Source: Stemphylium vesicarium (Eukaryota > Ascomycota > Dothideomycetes > Pleosporales > Pleosporaceae). Taken from it: DNA of 64,000 nucleotides. Positions 24,228-34,093 of this stretch are shown here, one piece after another; within the stretch, counting starts at the first letter, position 1, and each line of letters begins with the position of its first letter. The notes under the pieces are model-generated. The model made no database searches. It saw only the letters and a list, made by a program, of their open reading frames with translations, and was not told the origin of the DNA. The stretch is from assembly GCA_004380135.1 (NCBI GenBank), contig QXCR01000096.1:1-64000 (forward strand). The letters run 5' to 3'. The position numbers were made by a program, and so were the translations under genes.

Positions 24228-25730
24228 GTACGTACCTAACCCTACCAAACCCCTCCAAAAAGTGTTAAGTCAACGTAGTACAGCACATTGTACGAATCGA
24301 ACAAGTCCAATTTAGTCCCCACTACATTTCATTGCATAGAACTTGTGTTTTAGGTGTTAGGCATAACACCTTAACTGCTCGTTATTACTGTTGCAACCTT
24401 ACTGCGTTGTGAAATTTGCCGTTCGGCATAGACGTCACTAATAGGAAAAGAAAAAAGGAATTCAATTCAGTCCCATCTGGGGTACCGAGATCCACGGCAG
24501 GCGCGTGTCGCTTTTATAATCTTTATTGCTATCGATCTTCAAACAGGTGCAGTAGCTCTCGTTTTGTGTGATTTATTCGCACGCGCCTACCATTCTCGTG
24601 TCTTTCGCGCTCATCACGCTCTCGCGGTTGACGTGGTGATCGGTGAGGGACAGGATCTTGCGACGCGCGAGAACTCTCACTCTCACTTCACAGCTTTCTA
24701 TTGAATGCCCTTGCCAGCAGCCATTAACAGAGTTAGAGGGAGAAAAAGGTCGTCAGGCGAACTTTTAGGATTCCTAGCGCCGAACCGACAGTCGTTGGAA
24801 CTACTTACGTTGACCTGGGAGTGGTCCTGCGCGGATACATGGTCGATCTGTTGTTGGCGGGGCGATCGATCGCCTAACATGTGGGTTTGCGCTCGCCACT
24901 GTATTGTCGTGCTACAATAGTTAGACGATGGGTCTGTCGTAGTTGTCTTCCCGGAATGTACTTGCGGCTGTTTTGCTAGCAGTTGCGCCAAGCGGGCGCG
25001 CAGTCAGCAGATGCTATGGTCCTCAGTTCCATGGTACTGATCAGGTGGCCTCCTTGGGATCAATGTATCATTGCACCTCACATTTATCGAGAGCTTCCAG
25101 CTTCTCTACCCTTCTCAGATGCTATGGTGGTGGCTCAAGTTTCTGGGGCCCAAGCTCAGCTGAGTGAGGCCTGCGCCATACAGATTGCGGGATTAGTACT
25201 TATCGAGCCTAGGAGTACCGCAATTTGAATCAGCCTTCCGCCATTCCGGATTTAGAATCAGCTCGCGAAGAATCCGAATTTGGATATTATGCTGTGTCAG
25301 GCTGTGCAGTACCTAACTAGCGACTGCTTTAACATCCGGTCTCGCTTGAACGCCTCTGCTATTGGCTGCGATACTTGCGATGTCTACATCAGCGTCTAAG
25401 TTCGAAGCTAACGTGTATGGCTTCTTTCGGCTTCGTGCCTTTTTTCTGCCACCACTACTCCTCCTTTCTCATTTTTTGCTTCGGATCAGGCTGTGGCCGA
25501 AGGCACCATGTCTGTGGCGTAAGTAAATAACTTATGCTCAGCCTCAACTGTAACGGATAAAGGGGGACAGATGCACCAAAGCCTAGTTCTAAACTCCAAG
25601 TTCATCTTACAATCAAGCGACAAAACAAGTCGTTCATAAACACCAGAAAGGGTTCGAATCTTTTACCTTTGCTATCAGTTTCAAGCACTCTACGCCTTTT
25701 GTAAGAATACATTTATTTCAATCATCAGCA
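24228..25730. other. Decayed, transposon-like stretch without intact genes
   Basis: About 1.5 kb follows the truncated P450. It contains a candidate solo LTR (listed separately), a short motif CAGATGCTATGGT repeated near 25007 and 25115, and AT-rich patches. No frame of credible length was found. Confidence 0.5.
24355..24729. mobile_element. Candidate solo LTR
   Basis: The segment begins TGTTAGGCATAACACC and ends CCATTAACA, giving TGTTA...TAACA termini as in many fungal LTR retrotransposons. A TATA-like CTTTTATAAT lies inside near 24511. No reverse transcriptase or integrase frame lies next to it, and no perfect target-site duplication is visible (TTAGG on the left, GAGTTAGAG on the right). 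It could equally be chance, so this is a weak call. Confidence 0.3.
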
Positions 25731-26249
25731 ATGCCATTCAACTTCACAGAATATAACGAAAGATGCTCCCAAATGTCACTAGAGGAGCTAAGACGCGAAT
25801 GGAATCACTACACACGCCTCATCACCGGCTCGGCTACTTCAACGGCCATATCCGGACTCGCAGCAGTTCCTACCCTAGGCATCAGTATGATCGGGGTTAT
25901 TATTGGATCTGCAGGTATCCACAATGCTCGAAAGAAGCGCGAAATCATCGACTACCATCTTGCTCGTTACGAGGAGAAGCACACAACTCGTAAGCGGGAC
26001 GTGATAGGATCAATGGTCTTTAGCGGCACTCTGGGAGTGGCAACGCTCTGTGTCGGGTCTATGGGCGCTGATATAGCGCTGACAGAAGGCATGTGCCATG
26101 GGGTCTTTGAAGAAACAGCTAAGACGGAAGTGAAAGTCGTCGCTCACATTGTTGCGGATGGAGTTGGTCTGGCTACTGAGCATAAATGTAACGACGGCTT
26201 GAAGGCCAAAGCAGAGAAGAAAGCTTGGTTTAAGAGGAAAGCTGGCTGA
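25731..26249 (+). CDS. Small hypothetical protein with two glycine-rich hydrophobic hairpins
   Basis: This intact 172-aa frame sits among pseudogenes. A polar N-terminus (MPFNFTEYNERCSQMSLEEL) is followed by a Gly/Ala/Ser-rich hydrophobic stretch at about 32-64 (GLAAVPTLGISMIGVIIGSA). A basic helix comes next (IHNARKKREIIDYHL), then a second hydrophobic stretch at about 91-115 (GSMVFSGTLGVATLCVGSMG) and a Lys-rich tail. The pattern resembles small fungal proteins of unknown function that recur in ascomycete genomes; that resemblance is from memory of the family style. Glycine-zipper-like hairpins suggest membrane association. There is no signal peptide and no intron. Confidence 0.7.
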   Translation: MPFNFTEYNERCSQMSLEELRREWNHYTRLITGSATSTAISGLAAVPTLGISMIGVIIGSAGIHNARKKREIIDYHLARYEEKHTTRKRDVIGSMVFSGTLGVATLCVGSMGADIALTEGMCHGVFEETAKTEVKVVAHIVADGVGLATEHKCNDGLKAKAEKKAWFKRKAG

Positions 26250-27451
26250 GTAAAAAGTGCTGTTTATGTTGTATCGGAATGTTAGTGTTGTATCATAATC
26301 CTAAACGTTACGGTTAATGTACTGTCCGGACACTGCCACGTGATCACTAGACGGTCGCTTGTGTGTTTGGTTGGTTTCAGTTCGCCTATGTGTATGTTCT
26401 TTCAACTAGATTAGTAATGAAGCGCGATATTCTCCAAGCTAGGCAGACCCACGTCGATTACCTAACTTCACTGACTACCCTTCTCGCGATACTTCTAAGC
26501 TGCTAGAATCCTAGTAGTACGAGAATTACGCCCGTGCTATCGATAAGCCCTCGGCCGACCGAGCCTTAACCCCAGCAAAACGGTCGGACTGCTCCGAACG
26601 AAGCGCACGCTAAGCCTTCGACCCGGAGGCTTAATTCTTGCAGCCGCTCCGACATGCTTACACGCTTTCGTGCAGTGGCGCGTATACAACACATGGCCTT
26701 AGCTACGACTGGCCATCAACGCGACGTCCAAGATACCCTGCGGTAGAATGCAACGAGGATAACTTGAGACCGGATCCGATGCTGGGTTGAGAAGAGGACA
26801 GGTTTCGCACCGAAGGCTTGCCGCAATACCACAGACCACCTGGTCGGATGCCGGAGGTCTACAACGATCGGACTATCTGAATGCGAAACTTGAATCGAGT
26901 TGAGCATCGGACCTACGGCTTACTCTTCTGCCCGTCTTGGCGGCCTGGGTACTGGCCGTATGATGAGTTGTAGTCAGCCAGCTTCAGTCTACTTCCATGA
27001 ACACTAAGCAGACGAGCGACATGAGCTGCGGATATGATGAGTTGTAGCCGACCGCTCCCGGTGAACATTAAGTAGACGATTGATATGACGTACGGAGACT
27101 TCATTTCATGGTTTGGTCGTTTCGTCCGAGGAAAGTGGTCCCGGACTGACATGGGTACTATGGAGCATGCTAAGCAGACATGCTTGCGAAACCGCATGTT
27201 CGGCAGCCGAGAACCAGATGTTGATATGATTTCATTCTTTGTACGCGTTGAGAGAGTGCACGATAATCTTTCTGCATTGTGTGCATCATGGTATTCGAAA
27301 GGAGATGGTTCGACTTTGAGGTCGATGAACATCAAGAGCTCTTCTTATATTGGATGGTTTTGGAAGTAGTTCCATGCGCTGTAAATATCTTCAAGCAGAT
27401 AGCTATAGAAAACATAACATTTGCTAACCTTCTTCGCAAGTCCTAGCACAT
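26250..27451. other. Decayed stretch with unidentified coding-like remnants
   Basis: About 1.2 kb contains broken frames. One rightward reading at about 26510-26885 (for example RFRTEGLPQYHRPPGRMPEV) looks protein-like but is interrupted by stops and matches no family I recognise. A tandem duplication lies at 26959-27094. Frames around 27085-27369 are not convincing. Confidence 0.45.
26959..27094. repeat. Imperfect direct repeat of about 62-74 bp
   Basis: TATGATGAGTTGTAG occurs at 26959-26973 and again at 27033-27047. After each copy come related stretches (GAACACTAAGCAGACGA and GAACATTAAGTAGACGA, then GACATGA and GATATGA). The copies differ by point changes and a small length difference. 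Confidence 0.7.
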
Positions 27452-28383
27452 ATCATATGCTCAATGATATACAATGTCTACTTCAACCCACTGAGAAAAG
27501 TACCTGGACCATTCCTATGGTCCATATCCCCCATCCCCTTCCTCTTTATGTCATGGTCCAGCACGCCGCACAAAACTGTCCTCGCCTTGCACCAAAAGTA
27601 CGGCGACGTCGTGCGTACAAGCCCAGATTTAGGTATCGTGTCTGCAGGCAACAGCGTGGAAAGAAGTGTACAGGCACCGCAAACCCAACCAGCTTGAGGA
27701 CCTCAAGCATCGCGGCTTCGTAGCCGAAGTAGCCTCAGGTATTATCGGGGCCGCCACAGAAACTCACACGTATCAACGCCGCCTGCTTGCCCCAGCCTTC
27801 TCTACGCAGGGTATGCAGCGCCAGGAGCCTCTGATCCGGCACCATGTCAACACCCTTTTCCGCTGCTTCGATGAGCATCGTGTAGCCGGCGCATCCATCG
27901 ATCTAGGCAAATGGTTCAGCTTCTTCTCCTTTGACATCATCGGCGATCTCAGTTTTGGCGCGTCGTTTGGGAACATTGATCGAAAGGGGTTCCATCCGTG
28001 GATCGCTACCATCTTAGAGTTCTTCATTGCACAGCACGATATGGCGCATTTCCGGCGGGTATGTCCGCTTCTAGAGGCGATGATAGGGCCGCTGGTCAAG
28101 GTGCTTGCTGCGAAGATTATTCTCAGGCATAACACTTCTATGCGAGGTAGGATTGAGAAGCGTCTCGCGCTGGAGCCGATTCAGCCAGATTTTATTGATG
28201 GCATGAAGCCTGATCGTGCTCATGTGAAAGAAGTGAGTGGGTTCGAAGCGCTGTATTGGGTTCGAAACGAAGTCATCGAAGCTGATAGCCTGGGTGGCAG
28301 GGTCTTTCTTTTGAGGCGATATGCCATAACGCGAGCATCTTTGTTGTGGCTGGATCGGAAACGACTGCAATCACGTCAGTCTC
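27452..28383 (+). pseudogene. Cytochrome P450 pseudogene, CYP65-like, truncated after the I-helix
   Basis: The reading begins IYNVYFNPLRKVPGPFLW, the proline-rich hinge of a fungal P450, and continues through KYGDVVRTSPDL. A frameshift near 27650 leads to WKEVYRHRKPNQLEDLKH, then HTYQRRLLAPAFSTQ and FSFDIIGDLSFGASFG. A second frameshift near 28290-28310 moves to the frame holding the I-helix oxygen-activation motif VVAGSETTA at about 28346-28372. The protein then stops matching: the ExxR motif, PERF region and heme Cys loop are absent, and polyketide synthase sequence begins within about 20 bases. The N-terminal membrane anchor is also missing. Two frameshifts and loss of the heme ligand make it non-functional. 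Confidence 0.85.
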
Positions 28384-30751
28384 CTCGAGCACTTCCATAA
28401 GATAGGAGGAGGCAAGATTGCGGATGCCGAATCGGAGTATGCAGTGCACAGCGGCCTCATTCAAATCCCACGCATCGTTCCGCAAAAGAGCGTCAACCAG
28501 ACCCTCGCCGCGCGCGCGAGACTGCCCGACAAGCTCAACTTCACGCTAGGCCAAGCTGCCCCCAAACCGCGCATTAACATGATCATCCAGCGGCCCGGTC
28601 TGCTAGATACCCTCTACTACACCGAAACCCCCCACCCCCAGCACCGAGCTGCAACACGGCCAAGTTGAGATTGAGGTAGCAGCCGCTTCTCTAAACTTTC
28701 GCGATGTAATGATCCCTCTGGGCCAAGTCCCTGGTGACGGTCTTGGTCTCAAAGGCTCCGGCACTGTCACCAGCGTCGGGCCAGGCTGCACAACTTTGAA
28801 ACTCGGCGATCGCGTCATGTACTTCATCCTCTCGACAGGTGGCTGTTGCGGAATCTATGTGCGTTGCGACGAAGGATCGACGCGCAAGATTTCGCGCGAT
28901 GACATATCTTGCTTAGATGCGGCTGCTATCCCTGCAGTGTGGGCCACGGTCGTATATGCGTTTAACTACGCCAGCCGACTAAGCAAGTGCGAGAGCGTGC
29001 TGATTCACGCTGGAGCAGGTGCCGTGGGCCAGGCTGCTATTCGGCTCGCGCAGCTACGCGGGGCGGAGGTCTTTGTCACTGTAGGAAGCGAGTGGAAGCG
29101 CGAGTTGGTGAAGAGGCTTTACGGCCTCGCGGACGACCAGATCTTCCACAGCAGAGAGGCCAGCTTTGTCGGCGAGGTGTTCCACGCCACATCCAACCGC
29201 GGCCGACGTCGTCCTCAACTCCCTCGGCAGAGAACTCCTCCAGCACTCATGGAGCTGCACAGCGCCGTTTGGTCGCTTCATTGACATGGGCAAGGCTGAC
29301 ATTCTTGCCAATAACACGCTTGAGATGGGTCACCTCTTGCGCAATATTACCTTCGCGGCCGTTGATGTTGCGGGAATGTACGCCGAGAACAAGCCCCTTA
29401 TGGAACTCGTGCTTGACGACGTCTTCAGCCTGTTCGCGGCGCATCCGGAATCACAGAACCCTAAGCAGTTGCACGCGTTCGCGCCAAGTAAGGTTGAGGA
29501 GGCGATGCGCGCTTTTCAGGGTGGTAGGATTGCCGGAAAAGCAGTCATTGATTTCGAGATGTCGGGAGATGTGGTCACGTATCAGCCCGCGCAGACACCA
29601 GCTGTGGGTTTGAGGCATAGGCTACTTATGTGATTAGTGGTGGGTGGGGCGGATTGGGGCGTGAAATCATGCGCTGGATGGCTTCTCGTGTTGCCCGACA
29701 TTTCCTCGTCACTTCTTCGCGTGGTGTGGCTTGGCGCGCCGACGTAATTGCGTTCATCAAAGAGACGGAAGCTCAAGGCGTCGTGATCCACGCGTCGGCA
29801 TCGGACATCTCCAACCGCGCTGTTCTCAAGGCTACCCTAAACGAGGCTAGCAAGACGCTGCCGCCGATCAGAGGCTGCATTCAGGCGGCGATGGTGTTGT
29901 CTGACAACATGCTCTCCAACATGACCGTCTCGCAATTCCACCGCACACTAACGCCCAAGTACCGAAGCTCTTGGAACCTCCACGAGCTTCTTCCCAAAGC
30001 CGTGGACTTTATGGTCTTCCTCTTCTCCATGAGTGGCATCATCGGTAACCCTACGCAGGCCAACTACGCAGCCGGTAACACATTCGAAGACGCGCTTGCG
30101 AGGCACCGCGCTGCCAGCGGGTTCAAGGGCGTCTCGTTTGACCTAGATTTGGTCCTGGAGGCTGGTTGGGCCAGCGACAACTTTGAGGACCCGACGAAGA
30201 GTTTACGCGCTGGGCTCGGTGGATTGACGCACAAGCAAGTAATGGCAATTCTGGATGTGTTGTGTGATCCAGAGTACGACTGCGCGGGCGGCGCAGCGCA
30301 GTTGGTGAACATTCACGATAAGCCTTCCAAGCTGTATCGGATGTTCCAAGATGGTGTGTTGCACTGGGCGGGCAAGCCGTTGTTCAGAAATCTCCTTCGT
30401 TTGGGCCAGGTCGAGCTGGTCAACGGTACAGGCAGCGGCGGGGAGGGTGAAGTAATGGCGGTCGACTATCTGGCGCTCATCAAAGCAGCGGCTGATGCCA
30501 AGGAGGCTGGGCAAATTGTCACACTGGCGTTGCTTGGGAAGTTGAGCAAGTCGCTGTCGATGCCAGCAGAGAACCTCGATGTCGGCAGGCCGGCGTATGT
30601 TCTTGGTGTTGACTCGCTCATTACGGTCGAGCCTCGCTATTGGCTCCTTGAGCAATTTGGAGTGGAGGTTCCTGTATTTGTTACCTTGAAGAAGCAGCCG
30701 ACCGTCGATTTGCGCCAGCATGTGGCAGACCAGGTCATGGCAAGCAAATGA
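28384..30751 (+). pseudogene. Highly reducing polyketide synthase remnant: ER, KR and ACP domains
   Basis: Only the C-terminal part of a type I HR-PKS is present. Reading starts with SEYAVHSGLIQIPR, the linker before the enoylreductase, then RPGLLDTLYYTETP. A frameshift in the C-rich run near 28630-28640 leads to VEIEVAAASLNFRDVM and the NADPH site HAGAGAVGQAAIRLAQ. A second frameshift near 29190 leads to ADVVLNSLGRELL and APFGRFIDMGKADI. A third near 29610-29625 leads to the ketoreductase (ISGGWGGLGREIMRW, GNPTQANYAAGNTFEDAL with the catalytic Tyr). The acyl-carrier domain follows with its phosphopantetheine Ser in VLGVDSLITVE and ends at TGA 30751. Ketosynthase, acyltransferase and dehydratase domains are absent. 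The last 373 codons are open, so a KR-ACP piece could still be translated, but nothing shows that it is. Confidence 0.9.
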
Positions 30752-31470
30752 GTTCTGCACTAGCTAGAAATTAACGTATTGAAAACAGTACGAGGTCTAC
30801 GACGTTGAGAGAAATGACGATGCAGTTGAATAGTGATATAATGTGCAATCACGGCGCACTGATAGGTTTAGTGAGTAAGTAGAAGCCGTGAGTCCCCAAT
30901 TTTGCGACGTGATGAAGACGTCGCCACGGGTGGGGCGATTGGTAACAGCAGCACAGAGTAGCTGAAGCCGAAAAAATGGTCCAATCGACCATCAGAGAAT
31001 GATGCTGCCTTGGGAGGTTTCTCGGTCGTGGAGCAGGATGATGATGATGATGCTGCGCCCCGCGGTTGTGTTCGCTTCGGTCACACTCGTCCACATGTTC
31101 CTAGCGATTACTAAGGGCGTGCCTAGGGCGCTTGCCCGTTCCCGTCCCATTGGTGACGTCTCGGCGGCTTAGCAGACTGGGCGGCTTCAACAGGGTCTCG
31201 CGGCCATTTAATTTCCCTCGCAACCCACATCAAAACAAGCTTGCGACGGGCTCTAATTAATTGCTATTGATCGCTGCCAGTCCCCAGGCCATCGCAAATC
31301 CGAGTTTTTACTGCTAGTCTCGGTTCGTAGAAGAATCGCACCGTAGCCAAGCTCGCAGCCGTCAGCGCACGTTTCCGTAGCTTCCGCGGTTGTTCTCCAA
31401 GCTCAGCTCCACTGCGGCATCCCGAAACCATCGCTCCTTCACTGCCAATTTATTCCAGCAACCGTACGAC
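30752..31470. other. Intergenic region at the end of the first accessory island
   Basis: About 720 bases contain the presumed promoter and leader of the syntaxin gene and a short ATG/GAT trinucleotide run near 31036-31051. No gene is seen. Confidence 0.55.
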
Positions 31471-32708
31471 ATGTCGCAAAATTACCAGCAATACGGCGGA
31501 AACCCATACGGGCAGGCCGAGGAAGGATACGGCGCGCAGGCAAACCCATACGGCGGCGGTGGCGGCTACGGCTCGTCCAACCCGTATGGCGGAGGAGTAA
31601 GCAGTCACAGGCGCATTCGCGCGACATGACTTCAGATGACTGACGCGACAGTGTAGTATGACGAGCCGCAGCAACTCAACCCTCCCGCACCGCTCCAGCG
31701 ACACGGCGACTCCAACTACTCGCAGCCGTCGCAGTACTCACAGGCCGGCGCCCTGAGCCCGTCGAACACGCACGCGCAAAATGTCCCCCATACCGATGTG
31801 CCCATGAACAACATGCCTGCGCAGGGCAACACCCTCACGAACCCCGCTATGGAGGCGCCAGGGGCCAGGCCTCTGAGCCGAGAAGATTTCTTCGCGCGCA
31901 TCGAAGGCGCAAAGCAACGCATCGGTCAGCTGACCGCCGACATCCAAGCCATTGCAAGCGTCCACCAGCGCATGCTCGCCTCGCCCGACAACCGCTCCAC
32001 CGCCGAACTCGAAAGCATCGTCACAAACACGCAGATCAGGAATACGCAAATCAAGGATGAGATCAAGTTCTTGGAGAGAGACGTTCTACGCGACGGGAAC
32101 AACCCAACAAAGAAGACGCAGGTGGATGCGCTGAAGAGGACCTTCAAGAGCCAACTCGAGGATTTCCAGAGGGAAGAGGCCGACTACTCCAAGCGTTATC
32201 GTGAAGCGGTTGGTAGGCAGTACCGCATCATCAACCCGGATGCTACGGATGCCGAGGTTGAAGAGATTGCAAACGCCGACCTGGGCGATGAGGGTATCTT
32301 TACCCAAGCTGTAAGTTGAACTGAAGAAGCACATTGGAGAAGACATGCCTAACAGCCTCGTAGCTCAAATCGAACCGTAGCGGCCAAGCATCGAGCGTGC
32401 TCGGTGCCGTCCGTGCGCGCCACAACGATATCCAGCGCATCGAAAAGACCATGTCGGAGCTCGCTCTGCTCTTCACCCAACTGAACGAGCAAGTCGTTTA
32501 CCAAGAGGCTGCAGTCCAACAAACAGAGCAACAAACAGTCCAGGTGAAGGAAGACACGGAGAACGCGAACAAGCAGCTAGACGAGGGCATCAAGTCTGCG
32601 AGACGCGCAAGAAAGCTCAAGTGGTGGATCCTGTTGACCGTCCTGGCAATCATCGCCATTCTCGCCCTGGTCCTTGGATTGTACTTTGGCTTGAACAACA
32701 AGAAATAG
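31471..32708 (+). CDS. Plasma-membrane t-SNARE, syntaxin family (SSO1/SSO2 type)
   Basis: This Qa-SNARE is expected to act in exocytic vesicle fusion with SEC9-type and v-SNARE partners. Exons 31471-31596, 31657-32310 and 32364-32708 join in phase to give 374 aa. The N-terminus is a Gln/Tyr/Gly/Asn-rich low-complexity tract with NPYG repeats (about residues 1-60), longer than in yeast SSO proteins. The syntaxin Habc-type helical region spans about 105-240 (REDFFARIEGAKQRIGQL). The SNARE motif runs from about 275 to 345 (RHNDIQRIEKTMSELALLF), with the zero-layer Gln in QVVYQEAAV. A C-terminal tail anchor (WWILLTVLAIIAILALVLGL) and the short end NNKK finish the protein. Both introns have standard donors (GTAAGC, GTAAGT). 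Identification is firm. Confidence 0.93.
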
Positions 32709-34093
32709 AGGGGGATGTTGGGCTCATGATTTGTATGGCTGCGATGTAATGGGTACGATAATAGGAGGGGCGCCATATGATTTTGGGGCATGAAGGGGGG
32801 AGGCAAGGGTTCCTCATCTGCTTTACTACTATTCTTCTCCACCAGTAATAATCCGGGGCTGCTCACTCCGCAGCAAACATGTGTATAAACGGGAGTCGGC
32901 ATGAGTATTTATCGACTAGCGCTTAATTCTGATGGCAAATAAACATAGGCTTGTAAAATAACGTTTTGGCTTTCGTTCCTGACTTGATTATTCCCAAGGG
33001 TCGTGTGAGGCTCGCTCGCTAGCAGGGTCTGGATGGGTCCAGTTGGACGGGCCGTAACAGGCCCCAAATATATCGAGGCAAAATCCCTCAGCAATGCTCG
33101 TAACAGACTGCACTGCCTCCCCAACATGTGCATTTCGCGCTCCACTAGCAGCGCTCTAAGAGAGACGAGGTGGAGTGGTACGAGTGCATATCTCGCCATC
33201 CGCTCTATTGGAAGGCAAAGTCATGAAAGGTCCGATAGGGTTTTTGTGGGACTGAAGGAGAGTGTCATCGTTGAGTGGATGGTTTCATGTCAACACCAGT
33301 GTCGCCGTTTCGCGCGCTCACCAGCCATCTTCTAGCCATCAATGCCGGTGGTGCTGGTGCTGGCACGGGATGCATGTATCCATGTGTCGTCATCGGCGCC
33401 AATCTTAGAATCTATCCGTTTGCGCCCGCCGCCCGTAATCTCGGCACTAGGTCTCAGAGTAACAAGGCAGGGAAGGGGTGGCGGAAGGGGGTTGCGCTGG
33501 TTATTCCGATCGTCGCTGCAAAACATGGTGAATGCAGTGAAAGCAGTGAATGATTGACGGCAGACGCGTGTTTCAGCAGCAGATGACGGTCGCATGGTGG
33601 CAGTCCATCCAAGCATGATCGCCACGGCGAACGATTTGTCTTGGTTGAGCTTACTGGGGCCCCTAGTGTGGCCTTGTGTGGGTCTTGGCGCCTTGTTCAG
33701 GGGTTGGCGTTTTTGCAGCGTCTGAAGCACCGGGGTAAACACCAATGAGAGGCTGCAAGCGCACCTGACTAAAATTGGACGCGTCGCCTCCCCGTGCCTG
33801 CCCCCCAGCGCTTTAACCTGTTTGCAATTCCTTCTTTCTCCTTCAAATCAACCGCCTTTCCTCTTACTCTTTCCAGTCGACAACAAGTGTGTTTGTTGCT
33901 TCTTTTGCTACTCTTCTTAATCACTCGCAACTTCGTACACTCGTTTTATCAGAAGTTGCTACTCACTTCACCTGCGCCTTCTCCAACAAACCCATTCGCT
34001 TTTCCCTGTTTACTTGAAGACACTTGGGTTGCCTCTTGTAGAACATACAATCGCTCCACCGTAATTATCATCAACAACCCGAACACGACCATC
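32709..34093. promoter_or_regulatory. Intergenic region upstream of the GH72 gene
   Basis: About 1.4 kb contains the 3' region of the syntaxin gene and the promoter and long pyrimidine-rich leader of the GH72 gene (TTC/TCT-rich from about 33820). A leftward frame of 137 codons at 33332-33745 has Thr/Arg/Pro-rich composition typical of chance frames and is not called. Confidence 0.55.

Noticed and set aside
33332..33745. Leftward frame of 137 codons upstream of the GH72 gene
   Set aside because: Composition is Thr/Arg/Pro-rich, there is no family, and it overlaps the likely promoter region.
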